Shown one piece after another: positions 1 through 9,162 of a stretch of DNA of 64,000 nucleotides (within the stretch, counting starts at the first letter, position 1; every line of letters begins with the position of its first letter). The DNA lies in NCBI RefSeq assembly GCF_000964465.1, contig NZ_BANH01000015.1, forward strand, positions 1-64,000, in the 5' to 3' direction. Both the position numbers and the translations under genes were made by a program. Source of the DNA: Gluconobacter thailandicus F149-1 = NBRC 100600 (lineage in GTDB: Bacteria > Pseudomonadota > Alphaproteobacteria > Acetobacterales > Acetobacteraceae). The notes below the pieces were generated by a model. That model saw only the letters and a program-made list of their open reading frames with translations. It did not search any database and was not told the origin of the DNA.

Positions 1-3
1 AGC

Positions 4-510
4 TTGAATCACATCAGATCGATTTTCCAAACAGGCTCTAAGGTCATTGAGCACTTGAACACGCAGCTTACCAATGAGCTGACTGCAATTAACCAGTATT
101 TTCTGCATGCGCGGACCCTGCGTCATTGGGGTGTTACGCTGCTTGGTAAGAAGGAATATGAAGAGTCCATTGAAGAAATGCGTCATGCCGATTGGCTGAT
201 TGAACGTATTCTCTTCCTTGGAGGTCTGCCGAATGTTCAGCGTCTGAACCAGATTTTGATTGGCCAGAGCGTTGAAGAAATCCTGCAGTGCGATCTGAAG
301 CTTGAAGAGAAAGCCATTGAAGATCTGCGCGAAGGTATCGCGTATTGCGAGAGCGTGCGTGATTACGTTTCCCGTGATCTTCTGTTGAAGATTCTCGTGA
401 ATGAAGAAGAGCATGAAGACTTTATTGATCGGCAGTTTGATCTGATCAAGCAGGTTGGAATTGAGCGCTATATCCAGAAAAATTCTGCAGCTGCTCCTGA
501 TCAGGAATAA
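4..510 (+). CDS. bfr: Bacterioferritin (5' end uncertain at window edge)
   Basis: Heme-containing 24-mer ferritin that oxidises Fe(II) and stores iron as a mineral core. The four-helix ferritin body is complete. Ferroxidase ligands are visible as the Glu in NELTAINQY, Glu and His in EEMRHAD, Glu in KLEEKAI, and Glu and His in NEEEHEDF. The Met of EEMRHAD matches the heme-ligand Met52 of E. coli Bfr. The only start in the window is a TTG at position 4, which gives an N-terminus about ten residues longer than the family usually has. The true start may lie left of the window. It converges on the bfd gene. Confidence 0.93.
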   Translation: MNHIRSIFQTGSKVIEHLNTQLTNELTAINQYFLHARTLRHWGVTLLGKKEYEESIEEMRHADWLIERILFLGGLPNVQRLNQILIGQSVEEILQCDLKLEEKAIEDLREGIAYCESVRDYVSRDLLLKILVNEEEHEDFIDRQFDLIKQVGIERYIQKNSAAAPDQE

Positions 511-520
511 AGGTCTTTAA

Positions 521-548
521 AATACCCGGATTTTCCGGGTATTTTTTT
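521..548. terminator. Intrinsic terminator between bfr and bfd
   Basis: A perfect inverted repeat (ATACCCGG / CCGGGTAT, short TTTT-containing loop) followed by a run of T on the plus strand and preceded by A residues. It sits between two convergent genes and can serve both strands. Confidence 0.85.
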
Positions 549-552
549 GTAA

Positions 553-792
553 TCAGAGATAAATACTCTGCTCCACGGGCTTTGCAGCGATGGATGCTGT
601 GGCAATGGTTGCTTGGATTTTTTTTCGCTCCTGTATTGCCTGCTTGAGTAGGCACACCATCCCGGGGACGCAGTTACCGCACTGAGCACGACATTTTCGT
701 GCTGTGTAGATATCCGAGGGCTTGGAGGCTCCGGCATTAATCGCCGATTCGACATCTTTATGTGATAGAGCGTTACATGAACAAACGATCAT
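553..792 (-). CDS. bfd: Bacterioferritin-associated ferredoxin, BFD-like [2Fe-2S] protein
   Basis: 79-residue protein with the Bfd cysteine pattern: CSC near the N-terminus and CRAQCGNC about 30 residues later, which would bind a [2Fe-2S] cluster. In characterised systems Bfd docks on bacterioferritin and donates electrons to release stored iron. It faces bfr tail-to-tail across a shared terminator, which supports that pairing. About 20 residues after the Fer2_BFD domain are not conserved in the family. A promoter with an overlapping palindrome lies just upstream, consistent with iron-responsive control. Confidence 0.85.
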   Translation of the reverse strand: MIVCSCNALSHKDVESAINAGASKPSDIYTARKCRAQCGNCVPGMVCLLKQAIQERKKIQATIATASIAAKPVEQSIYL

Positions 793-831
793 CAGCTGCT
801 CGTGGTGTCCTGAAAAGGATGCGATAGATTT

Positions 832-860
832 TGTATATGTCAGTTGAGAGTAGTTCGCAA
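832..860 (-). promoter_or_regulatory. Candidate bfd promoter with overlapping Fur-like palindrome
   Basis: Read on the minus strand, TTGCGA (855-860) and TATACA (832-837) are separated by exactly 17 bases and lie 40-68 bases upstream of the bfd start. The imperfect palindrome TTGAGAGTAGTTCGCAA (844-860) covers the -35 element, where a repressor would block it. The form TTGnGA-N5-TCnCAA resembles iron-regulator boxes. Fur or Irr as the regulator is inference. Confidence 0.5.
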
Positions 861-910
861 ACGCATTTCGTATAAATTTTGGGCCCGTGACAGTTTATTC
901 AAATCTGGTT

Positions 911-1375
911 TCATGGTGAGAGGTTGCCGCTCCACCTCTGCACCACAGGCCTGATGGCAAAGTTGCTCTGAATACGGATTACACCAGGCAGCCGTGAGAG
1001 CTCCTCTTTGTGGATTCGCTCATAGTCTGCCAAATCACGTGCTGCGACATGCAGGAGGTAATCGGCTTCTCCTGTCATCAGGTAGCACTCGCGAATATCC
1101 GCGCATTCTTTGATACGAGCTTCAAAACGTCTTAAAGCTTCGTCTGTAAGGCGTTCCAAAGTTATCTGTACGATCACGGTTGTAAGATTATGAACCGAGC
1201 GATCATCAATGACAGCATGGTATCCGCGGATAATACCTTTTTCTTCCAGCATTTTGACGCGCCTCAGGCAGGCAGAGGGGGAGAGTCCTACGCGCTCGGC
1301 CAAATCTGCATTACTCATGCGACCATCATGCTGGAGGAGACGAAGAATTGATTCTGTGGTGCGGTCGAAGATCAT
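911..1375 (-). CDS. Lrp/AsnC-family transcriptional regulator
   Basis: 154 residues with an N-terminal winged HTH (residues about 6-55, including DGRMSNADLAERVGLSPSACLRRVKMLEEKGII) and a C-terminal RAM/AsnC ligand domain. Family members sense amino acids and act as octamers or higher multimers. It is divergent from alr across 111 bp. In other bacteria Lrp-type proteins control alanine catabolic genes, so control of the racemase and of itself is likely but inferred from position. Confidence 0.85.
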   Translation of the reverse strand: MIFDRTTESILRLLQHDGRMSNADLAERVGLSPSACLRRVKMLEEKGIIRGYHAVIDDRSVHNLTTVIVQITLERLTDEALRRFEARIKECADIRECYLMTGEADYLLHVAARDLADYERIHKEELSRLPGVIRIQSNFAIRPVVQRWSGNLSP

Positions 1376-1486
1376 GTCACAATTTTCCGTCTTTTTTGCG
1401 CATATAATGCATATATAGGATTTTTACCTGAAGAATATGCTGAGATTATGCAGGAAATTTTATTACGGTATGGGTAGGATAAATCT
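1376..1486. promoter_or_regulatory. Divergent lrp-alr control region
   Basis: AT-rich 111-bp region with TATAAT at 1403-1408 inside GCATATAATGCATATATA, a partly symmetric stretch usable as a -10 on either strand. Two loosely related CTG/CAG-flanked AT-rich stretches follow (about 1428-1460), of the kind Lrp proteins favour. No clear -35 was found, so exact promoters are not assigned. Confidence 0.35.
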
Positions 1487-2611
1487 ATGACGATCTTATC
1501 AGGCCCGCATCTCTGGCCCGCATCTCGTGCTGGAGCGACACTTACTGTTGATCTGGCTGCTATTGCCGACAACTATCGCCTTCTGTGCGGAAAGGTGAAT
1601 GCGGCAGTCTGTGCTGCTGTTGTGAAAGCCGATGCCTACGGTCTGGGAGCAGAGCAGGTCGCTCCTGTTCTGGAAAGGGCTGGCGCGCGCGAGTTTTTTG
1701 TCGCGCATGTTGATGAGGGAATTGCCCTTCGTAAGATTGTCTCAGCAGAAACCCGGATTACGGTTTTGCATGGTCCTCGGCCTGATGCTGCTGCTGAGTG
1801 TGTTTATTTTGACTTGCGGCCTGTGTTGAACAGCCTCGATCAGGTTGATCTCTGGAAGCGAGAGGCTTTGCGTCAACAGAGTCCTTTGGATGCCGTGCTT
1901 CAGGTGGACAGCGGGATGTCCCGGTTTGGACTGTCGCGTAAGGATGTTGGCGATCTGGCTGATGATCCGGAACGCTTGGGAGGTATCCGTACAAATCTCA
2001 TTATGAGTCATCTTGCGTGTGCAGACGATCCGGCAAATCCTGCCAATGAGATGCAGCGACAAAGATTTCTGGAGATGGCTGCCATGCTTCCGCCAGCTCC
2101 GTTAAGTCTGTCTGCGTCGTCGGGAATATTTCTTGGATCAGCGTATCATATGGGGCTGGTCCGTCCCGGGGCTGCGCTTTACGGCATCGCACCTAATACT
2201 GAAGCCGCCAACCCACTCAAACAGGTTGTTCGTCTTCAGGCGCGGGTTCTTCAGTTACGGAATGTCGATGTGGGAGAGGGCGTTGGGTATGGTTTGACAT
2301 ACCAGCCGGAAGGACCTCGTCGTATTGCAACTGTTGCTGTTGGATATGCGGATGGGTTTTCTCGCCAGAACGGCGGAACAGGATGCGCCTGGTTTGGGGA
2401 TATCAGGCTGCCGATTGTTGGTCGTGTTTCTATGGACTCTCTTGCGCTGGATGTGTCTGCCGTACCTGAAGCATTGTTACATGCAGACATGCATGTCGAT
2501 CTCATTGGGGCTCGTAGAAGTGTAGATGATGTAGCTGCCGCCGCAGGCACGATTGGTTACGAAATTCTAACCTCTCTTGGTGGGCGGTATTATCGTGAAT
2601 ATACAGAGTGA
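1487..2611 (+). CDS. alr: Alanine racemase (PLP-dependent)
   Basis: 374 residues, normal family length. Interconverts L- and D-alanine for peptidoglycan. The PLP lysine lies in VVKADAYGLGA near residue 48. The other conserved block, GYGLTYQPEGPRRIATVAVGYADG, is present, as is the C-terminal substrate and catalytic region containing SMD and YEILTSLG. The start is ATG preceded by an AGGAT ribosome-binding site. The divergent Lrp-type regulator suggests amino-acid-responsive expression. Confidence 0.94.
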   Translation: MTILSGPHLWPASRAGATLTVDLAAIADNYRLLCGKVNAAVCAAVVKADAYGLGAEQVAPVLERAGAREFFVAHVDEGIALRKIVSAETRITVLHGPRPDAAAECVYFDLRPVLNSLDQVDLWKREALRQQSPLDAVLQVDSGMSRFGLSRKDVGDLADDPERLGGIRTNLIMSHLACADDPANPANEMQRQRFLEMAAMLPPAPLSLSASSGIFLGSAYHMGLVRPGAALYGIAPNTEAANPLKQVVRLQARVLQLRNVDVGEGVGYGLTYQPEGPRRIATVAVGYADGFSRQNGGTGCAWFGDIRLPIVGRVSMDSLALDVSAVPEALLHADMHVDLIGARRSVDDVAAAAGTIGYEILTSLGGRYYREYTE

Positions 2612-2736
2612 AGGGCCGGATTGGGACTTTATCTGGTTCTCGTGATTGACAGGGCAGTCTGAAAGACCCAAATACACGAACGAGCATCGCGGGTTGTTCA
2701 AGAGCTCATTTCTTTCACGTTGAATTCGGAAAAATC

Positions 2737-3183
2737 ATGTATCTCCGTCGTGATCGTGCCCTGACAGCAGTTTCAATCATGCTGGATGTTGCTTTTCATG
2801 CGGGGCGTTCCGGTGTGGTCAGTGGTGCTGACATTGCCAAGCGGGGGAATATGCTTCGACGTGGAATCGAGCCAGTTCTACAGGCTCTTTCACGGGAAAA
2901 GCTTCTGGATAGCGTTAGAGGGCCGAAGGGAGGATACCGTCTTGGTCGTCCGCCCCGGACGATTACCCTGCATGAGATTGTTCAGGCTGTGACGGAAGAC
3001 CGCGTACCGGAAAATGAGGCGGCTAACCCTCTCGTGGAGAAGGTTCTGGAGCCTTTCTGGTCTGTGATGAATGCGGAGTTGGCCAAGAAAATGGAAGCTG
3101 TGACTCTGGAAGGGATGCTACGCCAGGCTGAGGAAGCGGGGATGCAGCGACCAAGTCGGGCACCCATCTCATTTTCTATATAA
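2737..3183 (+). CDS. Rrf2-family transcriptional regulator
   Basis: 148 residues with the Rrf2 winged HTH (MYLRRDRALTAVSIMLDVAFHAG...GPKGGYRLGRPPRTITLHEIVQAV). It contains no cysteine, so it is not an IscR/NsrR-type Fe-S sensor. It is more like the cysteine-less members, such as CymR, that act in sulfur metabolism. It lies 237 bp upstream of a sulfite-reductase operon on the same strand, with a long perfect inverted repeat between them. Control of that operon is inferred. Confidence 0.8.
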   Translation: MYLRRDRALTAVSIMLDVAFHAGRSGVVSGADIAKRGNMLRRGIEPVLQALSREKLLDSVRGPKGGYRLGRPPRTITLHEIVQAVTEDRVPENEAANPLVEKVLEPFWSVMNAELAKKMEAVTLEGMLRQAEEAGMQRPSRAPISFSI

Positions 3184-3236
3184 CAAAATAAAATAGTTAT
3201 AAAAAAAATATCACAAAAACTTTGCGATAGAGGTTG

Positions 3237-3285
3237 GATAATTCACCATAATAGATCATTATTTGGATTGTTATGGTGAATTATC
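3237..3285. promoter_or_regulatory. Perfect 15-bp inverted repeat upstream of sulfite-reductase operon
   Basis: GATAATTCACCATAA (3237-3251) and its exact reverse complement (3271-3285) are separated by 19 bases. No T-run follows, so it is a poor terminator. It lies between the Rrf2 regulator and the sulfite-reductase genes, which suggests a pair of operator half-sites or a large dyad operator. Confidence 0.5.
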
Positions 3286-3300
3286 TCTCGTTCTGTTGGA

Positions 3301-3420
3301 CGCTCTGTTTTTGCAATCCTCTGATGCGGTCTTCCTTATAATGGGAAGAACTCAGAGGCGCCTGCCTGCGCTCATTGTGGAGGCTCACCTGACGTCAGTT
3401 CTGTTTCAGCGGAGGGCATC
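3301..3420 (+). promoter_or_regulatory. Candidate promoter and leader of the sulfite-reductase operon
   Basis: A consensus -10 (TATAAT, 3337-3342) lies about 78 bases before the first gene, but no good -35 stands at 17 bases. The transcribed leader would be roughly 70 nt and contains short GC-rich complementary segments. I could not match it to a known riboswitch. Confidence 0.35.
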
Positions 3421-3738
3421 ATGAAACGACCAGTACGTGTTGGTGCGGGTGAAAAACTCGTGCTGACGGCCAATCGCCTTCTGGATGGAACGATTGTCTG
3501 GCGGGATCGGCTGGGGCGGTGGCGCCCTGTCATTGGCGCTGCCGAGAAGCTTGATGCTGAACGCGTGGGCGATGTGCTAGAGTTGGCTCAGATCCGGGCG
3601 CAGGAAGATGGCGTTGTGGGTGTGTATGAAGTGGCGGTGAGAGATGTTGATCCGCCCGAGCCGGTGACGGTGCGCGAGCGTATTCGGGCGCATGGCCCGA
3701 CCGTACATCCGGAATTTGCAGTGGAGACCGTGCAGTGA
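3421..3738 (+). CDS. DUF2849 protein of the sulfite-reductase operon
   Basis: 105-residue soluble protein with no transmembrane segment or cysteine cluster. The N-terminal motif LTANRLLDGTIVWRDRLGRW is typical of DUF2849, a family of unknown function nearly always found just before the nitrite/sulfite reductase gene in alphaproteobacteria. Its stop overlaps the GTG start of cysI by 4 bases, so translation is coupled. A role in siroheme-enzyme assembly or sulfur assimilation is only inferred from position. Confidence 0.8.
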   Translation: MKRPVRVGAGEKLVLTANRLLDGTIVWRDRLGRWRPVIGAAEKLDAERVGDVLELAQIRAQEDGVVGVYEVAVRDVDPPEPVTVRERIRAHGPTVHPEFAVETVQ

Positions 3739-5408
3739 GTGTTCCTGTCGGCCATTATCAGTACGATCAGATTGACCGCGATTTTCTGGAAGCCCGGATC
3801 GCTGAGTTCTCCGAGCAGGTGGCTCGTCGTATTGACGGTAGTCTGAGCGAAGATGAGTTCAAGCCGCTTCGGCTGATGAACGGTCTGTATCTGCAGCTTC
3901 ATGCCTACATGCTGCGCATTGCCATTCCTTATGGCACGATCGATAGCAAGCAGATGCGGATGTTTGCGCATATTGCTCGCCACTATGATCGCGACTATGG
4001 GCATTTTACGACCCGGCAGAATATTCAGTTCAACTGGATCAAGCTGGAAGAAACGCCAGATATTCTGCGCGATCTGGCTACGGTGGATATGCATGCCATT
4101 CAGACCAGCGGAAACTGCATTCGGAATGTGACGTCTGATGAGTTTGCTGGTGCGGCGGCAGATGAGCTTGTTGATCCTCGCGTCCATGCAGAAATTCTGA
4201 GGCAGTGGTCAACGCTGCATCCGGAATTCACGTTCTTGCCGCGCAAGTTCAAGATTGCTATTTCGGGGAGTCCGCACGATCGTGTGGCAGCGCGCTTCCA
4301 TGATATCGGTATTCTGGCGCGGCCGGGGGATGACGGTCGGACGGTTTTCCGCATTTTTGTTGGTGGTGGGCTGGGGCGTACTCCCATTATTGGGCAGGAA
4401 ATCTTTGATTCTGTGCCTGAGGAGCGCCTGCTTGCGACGCTTGAGGCGATTGTTCGCGTTTATAATGCTCATGGGCGTCGGGATAATATCTACAAGGCTC
4501 GCATCAAAATTCTTGTTCAGGCTTTGGGTATTGACGCTTATCGGGAGGCTGTTGAGGCTGAACTGGCTCAGATGGACTTGGAGCATTATCGCCTGACGCC
4601 CGAAATGGTGGATGCGATTCAGGCCCGTTTCGCGGTTCCCGAATTGTCTGCGCCGGAAAATGCTGCTCAGGAATTGGCGAACAGACAACGGGAAAACCCG
4701 GAGTTTGATTTGTGGGTTCGAAGCAATACGCATCCGCATCGTGAGGCCGGGCATATCATTGCGGTTGTTTCGCTCAAGCCCGCTGGCGGAATTCCGGGAG
4801 ATGCGACGTCTGCGCAGATGGATCGTCTGGCGGATCTGGCGGATGAGTATTCTTTTGGTGAACTGAGAATTACGCATCTTCAGAATATTGTTCTGGGGCA
4901 TGTGCGACAGGATCGTTTGTATGATCTGTGGAGCAGCTTGAAAGAGGTTGATCTTGCGTCTGCCAATATCGGGCTGATCGGGGATATCGTGGCTTGCCCG
5001 GGTCTGGATTATTGTGCGCTTGCGAATGCGAGGTCGATCCCGATTGCGCAGAAGCTTGGCGCTCGGTTTGGAGACGCATCCCTTCAGGCTGAGATTGGGG
5101 CGCTTCGGATCAATATTTCCGGCTGCATCAATGCCTGTGGACATCACCATGCGGGCCATATCGGTCTGCTGGGGGTGGACAAGCGCGGTGAGGAGTTCTT
5201 CCAGATCACGCTTGGCGGACGGGCGGAGAACGGTGCTTCTATTGGCACGATTCTTGGTCCGGCGTTACCGGAAGACGATACGGTTGATGCGATTGCAAGG
5301 CTTGTAGATCGGTATCTTGGAATCCGGAAGGACGGAGAGACTTTCCTCGATACGTTGGATCGGCTGGGGGATGCTCCCTTCAAGGAGGCGGCTTATGAGA
5401 CTGTTTGA
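3735..5408 (+). CDS. cysI: Sulfite reductase hemoprotein subunit (nitrite/sulfite reductase family)
   Basis: 557 residues with two ferredoxin-like half domains and two siroheme/[4Fe-4S] halves. The cluster cysteines are visible as ACPGLDYC (C-x5-C) and GCINAC (C-x3-C), followed by GHHHAGHIG. Reduces sulfite to sulfide for cysteine synthesis; single-chain nitrite reductases share the fold, but the operon favours sulfite. The GTG start overlaps the previous stop (GTGA). The 3' end overlaps the next gene by 14 bases. Confidence 0.88.
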   Translation: MSVPVGHYQYDQIDRDFLEARIAEFSEQVARRIDGSLSEDEFKPLRLMNGLYLQLHAYMLRIAIPYGTIDSKQMRMFAHIARHYDRDYGHFTTRQNIQFNWIKLEETPDILRDLATVDMHAIQTSGNCIRNVTSDEFAGAAADELVDPRVHAEILRQWSTLHPEFTFLPRKFKIAISGSPHDRVAARFHDIGILARPGDDGRTVFRIFVGGGLGRTPIIGQEIFDSVPEERLLATLEAIVRVYNAHGRRDNIYKARIKILVQALGIDAYREAVEAELAQMDLEHYRLTPEMVDAIQARFAVPELSAPENAAQELANRQRENPEFDLWVRSNTHPHREAGHIIAVVSLKPAGGIPGDATSAQMDRLADLADEYSFGELRITHLQNIVLGHVRQDRLYDLWSSLKEVDLASANIGLIGDIVACPGLDYCALANARSIPIAQKLGARFGDASLQAEIGALRINISGCINACGHHHAGHIGLLGVDKRGEEFFQITLGGRAENGASIGTILGPALPEDDTVDAIARLVDRYLGIRKDGETFLDTLDRLGDAPFKEAAYETV

Positions 5409-5835
5409 ACTGGGTGAGCGGACAGCAAAGGTTCACGAATCTCTGGTGACGCTTCCTGAGCTTGCCGAGAACACGGATGTGCGGGCGGTGCTGTTGGATA
5501 TTGCGGATGATCCGGCGGCTTTGAAGCCTTATCTGAACCGGCTGGAACTTGTTGTTCTCCGGTTCCCTATCTTTCGGGATGGGCGTGTTTTTACGCAGGC
5601 TCGGGAACTGAGGGAATATCTGCGGTTTTCCGGGGAAATTCGTGCTGAAGGGCACGTGCTGCCGGATCAGGCAGCGTTTCTGAAGCGCTGTGGTGTGGAT
5701 AGTGTTGTTCTACCGGAGGGCAGCGATCCGGAACTCTGGAAGCGGCAGCTGGACCGCTTCCCGGTGGCCTATCAGCGTTCCGTTCTGCCTTCTCGGCCAG
5801 TTGGTGCTGGTTTGCGGATTGAGGAAGAAACCTAG
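5395..5835 (+). CDS. DUF934 family protein of sulfur-assimilation operon
   Basis: 146 residues, soluble. The body VVLRFPIFRDGRVFTQARELREYLRFSGEIRAEGHVLPDQAAFLKRCGVDSV is characteristic of DUF934, which accompanies cysI and cysH in alpha- and betaproteobacteria; function unknown. The ATG at 5395 is chosen because AAGGAGG precedes it and because it overlaps the end of cysI. No cysH follows in this operon. Its TAG stop shares bases with the corA stop on the opposite strand. Confidence 0.8.
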   Translation: MRLFELGERTAKVHESLVTLPELAENTDVRAVLLDIADDPAALKPYLNRLELVVLRFPIFRDGRVFTQARELREYLRFSGEIRAEGHVLPDQAAFLKRCGVDSVVLPEGSDPELWKRQLDRFPVAYQRSVLPSRPVGAGLRIEEET

Positions 5836-6881
5836 CGGGTTCCGAACCAGCCCCGGCGCCAGAACCAGAGGAGAGGCAAGATTATGGACAGCACCATGAG
5901 CGCCAATCCGTAAGGGTAGCCGTATTTCCAGGACAGTTCTGGCATGTCCTTGAAATTCATGCCGTAGATGCCTGCGATCAGGGTCGGCATGATTCCGATC
6001 GCGCTTGTGACGGTAAGGACTTTCATGCCGTCGTTCTGTTCGATGCTGATGAAGCCCAGCGTTGCGTCCAGCAAGAACTGAACCTTGCTGACGATCTGGG
6101 CGTCGAAGTCGTTAAGGGAGGCGATGTCGCGTCCTGCGACCTTGAGGCGCGATTTGAATGTGTCAGCCGGGGTTGGGGATTTTCCCGCTGTATCTCTTGC
6201 CGGCAGGGGAGAGGTTCCCTGATCCTTCACCTTTTGCAGGCTCTGGCTGATGTAATCTTCGAGATAAATGCGGACACGGTCGATGCCGAGAAGACTATCG
6301 CGGACAGTTGAGGCCAGATCACCGGCGTAGCCGAGGCGGCGCAGGGTCTCCCGGAGCATGGCGCCAACGCGGGCGCGATCTCTGGGTTGTTCGGCGTTGA
6401 ACACACGACGGGAAATGGTGTCGAGGGTTCGGCCAAGGCCTTCAAGGATATCCGCGAGGCGATTGATAATTTCTTCGAGGAGTTCGACGAGGAGGTCCGT
6501 TGAAGATGGGGAAACTTTTCCGGCCGGGTACTCCGCCAGTCTTCTGCCGACGAGATCGAACGCAAAATAGTCCGTGTAGCGGACCGTGATGAGGCGTTTT
6601 TCCGTCAGGATGAAGCCAATGGGTTTGGAGAATGAGACGTCGTCGGCGCGGCGCACCAGGGGGCTTGAAAGGTAGAGACAGTTGTCCCGTTCGTAGTGGC
6701 GGGAGGAGCTTTCGATCTCTTCCAGTTCGTCCTGCTGGGGAATGTGAACTCCGAGGAGTGTCTCGGCTTTTGAGATTTCGTCATGGGTTGGATTGATAAG
6801 GTCAATCCAGTTGACGGCGTTGATATCGACGTCGGGGCCGATCTCGCGGGCCGGTGTGCCGGCAGGCCGGGCGAGAAGCAT
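5832..6881 (-). CDS. corA: CorA-family magnesium/divalent cation transporter
   Basis: 349 residues. A large cytoplasmic funnel domain is followed by two C-terminal transmembrane helices. The signature GMN ([13 protein letters not shown]) is present between the helices ([22 protein letters not shown] and [18 protein letters not shown]), and a basic C-terminal tail follows. Members form pentameric Mg2+ (sometimes Co2+/Zn2+) channels. An acidic/charged linker around residues 215-235 is variable. It converges on the sulfite-reductase operon with a 4-bp overlap of stop codons. Confidence 0.92.
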   Translation of the reverse strand: MLLARPAGTPAREIGPDVDINAVNWIDLINPTHDEISKAETLLGVHIPQQDELEEIESSSRHYERDNCLYLSSPLVRRADDVSFSKPIGFILTEKRLITVRYTDYFAFDLVGRRLAEYPAGKVSPSSTDLLVELLEEIINRLADILEGLGRTLDTISRRVFNAEQPRDRARVGAMLRETLRRLGYAGDLASTVRDSLLGIDRVRIYLEDYISQSLQKVKDQGTSPLPARDTAGKSPTPADTFKSRLKVAGRDIASLNDFDAQIVSKVQFLLDATLGFISIEQNDGMKVLTVTSAIGIMPTLIAGIYGMNFKDMPELSWKYGYPYGLALMVLSIILPLLWFWRRGWFGTR

Positions 6882-7058
6882 CAGGCAGGGATCCTTGGTC
6901 GGGAAATAGGAAAGCCTGAGTCATGTCGTGCGGTGACGTTCCGTGCAAGAGGGACGTCGGGATTCGGCAAACGGCGTTTTCCTGACGGATGTGTGGATGG
7001 ACGTTCCTGCGCTGCCTTGGTATCGCTGGTCAGCCTTTTAAGCGGAACAGAGCCCGGT

Positions 7059-8285
7059 ATGACGACCCCATCTTCTTCCTTGCCTAATTCCTTGCGTTCC
7101 GGACCGGACGAACGCGGCCGGTTCGGCGTCTTTGGTGGACGCTTTGTTGCGGAAACGCTGATGCCTCTGGTTCTTGAACTGGAGGAAGCGTATCGCGCGG
7201 CTCAGGCAGATCCGGCGTTTCGTGAAGAACTGGATTATTATTACCGGGATTATGTCGGTCGTCCGAGCCCGTTGTGGTTTGCGAAGCGCCTGACAGAAGA
7301 GCTGGGTGGTGCGAAGGTTTATCTCAAGCGTGAGGAACTGAACCACACGGGCTCGCACAAGCTCAATAACGTCATGGGGCAGATCCTGCTCGCGCGGCGA
7401 ATGGGCAAGACGCGGATTGTGGCTGAGACGGGTGCTGGCCAGCATGGTGTAGCAACGGCGACGGTTTGTGCGCTTTTTGGGCTGAAGTGCGTTATTTACA
7501 TGGGGGCGACGGATGTTGAGCGTCAAAAGCCCAATGTGTTCCGCATGCATCTGCTTGGGGCTGAGGTAAAGCCGGTAACGGCTGGGGCCGGAACGCTCAA
7601 GGATGCGATGAATGAAGCCATGCGCGACTGGGTTGCGAACGTGGCGGATACATATTTTCTGGTGGGCACGGTTGCTGGCCCGCATCCGTATCCTGAGATG
7701 GTTCGTGATTTCCAGTCCATCATTGGCACGGAAGTGAAGGAGCAGATTGTCCGGGCTGAGGGGCGTTTGCCGGATGTGATTGTTGCGGCCATTGGTGGCG
7801 GTTCCAATGCGATGGGGATTTTCCATCCATTCCTTGATGATGCGGATGTGCGTCTGATTGGTGTAGAGGCTGCCGGGCTGGGTCTGGATTCCGGCAAGAC
7901 GGCGGCATCCATCTCTCGTGGGCGTTCGGGTGTGCTGCATGGCAACCGGACGTATCTGCTTCAGGACAAGCATGGTCAGATCGAAGAGGCTCATTCGATC
8001 AGTGCAGGGCTGGATTATCCGGGGATTGGGCCGGAGCATTCTTGGCTGAATGATATTGGCCGTGCCGAGTATGTTGGTGTGACGGATCAGGAGGCGCTGG
8101 ATGCGTTCCAGCTTCTGACGCGGACGGAAGGTATCATCCCGGCGCTCGAATGCGCGCATGGACTGGCGCATGTGATGAAGATTGCTCCGGAGATGCCGAA
8201 GGACAAGATTATCGTGCTGAACGTCTCTGGCCGTGGAGACAAGGATATCTTCACTGTGGCGAGCCATCTGGGAGTGAATCTGTGA
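7059..8285 (+). CDS. trpB: Tryptophan synthase beta subunit
   Basis: 408 residues. Condenses indole with L-serine using PLP. The PLP lysine lies in [10 protein letters not shown], the GAGQHG loop follows, and the phosphate-binding GGGSNAMG is intact. The ATG at 7059 is chosen because the conserved protein begins soon after ([17 protein letters not shown]). The frame runs open about 90 codons further upstream, but that extension is not family-like. The 3' end overlaps trpA by 4 bases. trpF, often found immediately before trpB in relatives, is absent here. Confidence 0.96.
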   Translation: MTTPSSSLPNSLRSGPDERGRFGVFGGRFVAETLMPLVLELEEAYRAAQADPAFREELDYYYRDYVGRPSPLWFAKRLTEELGGAKVYLKREELNHTGSHKLNNVMGQILLARRMGKTRIVAETGAGQHGVATATVCALFGLKCVIYMGATDVERQKPNVFRMHLLGAEVKPVTAGAGTLKDAMNEAMRDWVANVADTYFLVGTVAGPHPYPEMVRDFQSIIGTEVKEQIVRAEGRLPDVIVAAIGGGSNAMGIFHPFLDDADVRLIGVEAAGLGLDSGKTAASISRGRSGVLHGNRTYLLQDKHGQIEEAHSISAGLDYPGIGPEHSWLNDIGRAEYVGVTDQEALDAFQLLTRTEGIIPALECAHGLAHVMKIAPEMPKDKIIVLNVSGRGDKDIFTVASHLGVNL

Positions 8286-9094
8286 GCCGTATCAAAGCCC
8301 GTTTTGAAGCCCTCAAGAAGGAGGGACGGGGCGCTCTGATTCCGTATCTTCAGGCGTTTGATCCGGATTATGAGACCTCGCTGGAACTGCTGAAGGCGAT
8401 GCCTGCTGCGGGGGCAGATCTGATCGAGATTGGCGTGCCGTTCTCCGATCCTTCCGCGGATGGTCCGACGATTCAGGCTGCGGCTCTTCGGGGGCTGAAG
8501 GCTGGGGCGACGCTGGGTGGCGTGCTGGAAATGGTGCGGTCTTTCCGGGAAACGGATACCGAAACGCCAATCATTCTGATGGGATACCTGAACCCGATTG
8601 ATAGCTATGGCCCGGCAGAATTCTGCTTTGATGCGGTTCAGGCAGGTGTGGATGGTATCATTGTTGTGGATATGCCGACGGAAGAGGCGGATCTGCTGGA
8701 TGCCCATGCGCGGGCGGCCGGGCTGGATATTATCTCGCTTGTGGCTCCGACAACGTCCCGGACGCGTCTGTTCCATGTGCTGAAAGATGCATCGGGCTTC
8801 GTATATTATGTGAGCATCACGGGAATTACGGGGACGGGGAGTGCCAGCCAGGCGCAGCTTGAAGAAGCTCTTCCGAAGATTCGGGAAGTGACGGATCTGC
8901 CGGTTGCGATCGGGTTCGGGATTTCGACGCCTGAGCAGGCGCGGACGGCGTCCCGGATCGGGGATGCGGCTGTTGTGGCTTCTGCTCTGATCAAGACGAT
9001 GGCGGGGACGCTGTCTGACGGGAAGGCGACGGGCAAGACGCTGCCGGCTGTGCTTGAACAGTTGATGGCGTTGTCGGCGGCGGTTCGGGTCTGA
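8282..9094 (+). CDS. trpA: Tryptophan synthase alpha subunit
   Basis: 270-residue TIM barrel that cleaves indole-3-glycerol phosphate to indole, which is channelled to TrpB. The catalytic Glu is in [12 protein letters not shown], the catalytic Asp in the NPI-loop neighbourhood (MGYLNPID), and the phosphate-binding GFGIS is present. The start is GTG at 8282, inside the trpB stop (GTGA), giving translational coupling. Confidence 0.95.
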   Translation: MSRIKARFEALKKEGRGALIPYLQAFDPDYETSLELLKAMPAAGADLIEIGVPFSDPSADGPTIQAAALRGLKAGATLGGVLEMVRSFRETDTETPIILMGYLNPIDSYGPAEFCFDAVQAGVDGIIVVDMPTEEADLLDAHARAAGLDIISLVAPTTSRTRLFHVLKDASGFVYYVSITGITGTGSASQAQLEEALPKIREVTDLPVAIGFGISTPEQARTASRIGDAAVVASALIKTMAGTLSDGKATGKTLPAVLEQLMALSAAVRV

Positions 9095-9123
9095 TTCCCG
9101 GTTTTGGGGTTCAGGTTGGGGAG

Positions 9124-9154
9124 GCGCATCGGGAGTGATCCCGGTGCGCTTTTT
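9124..9154 (+). terminator. Intrinsic terminator after trpBA
   Basis: An 11-bp stem (GCGCATCGGGA with TCCCGGTGCGC, one G-U pair), a GTGA loop, then TTTTT. It lies between the trpA stop and the end of the opposing membrane-protein gene. Confidence 0.85.
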
Positions 9155-9162
9155 CGTTGTGA

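Noticed and set aside
3343-3420. SAM or other sulfur riboswitch in the leader of the sulfite-reductase operon
   Set aside because: Short complementary segments exist but I could not align them to the conserved core of SAM-I, SAM-II or SAH classes.
4209-5159. 316-codon minus-strand frame under cysI
   Set aside because: Shadow of cysI, no recognisable motif.
7038-8267. 409-codon minus-strand frame under trpB
   Set aside because: Antisense to a certain gene; composition reflects codon bias of trpB, with no domain.
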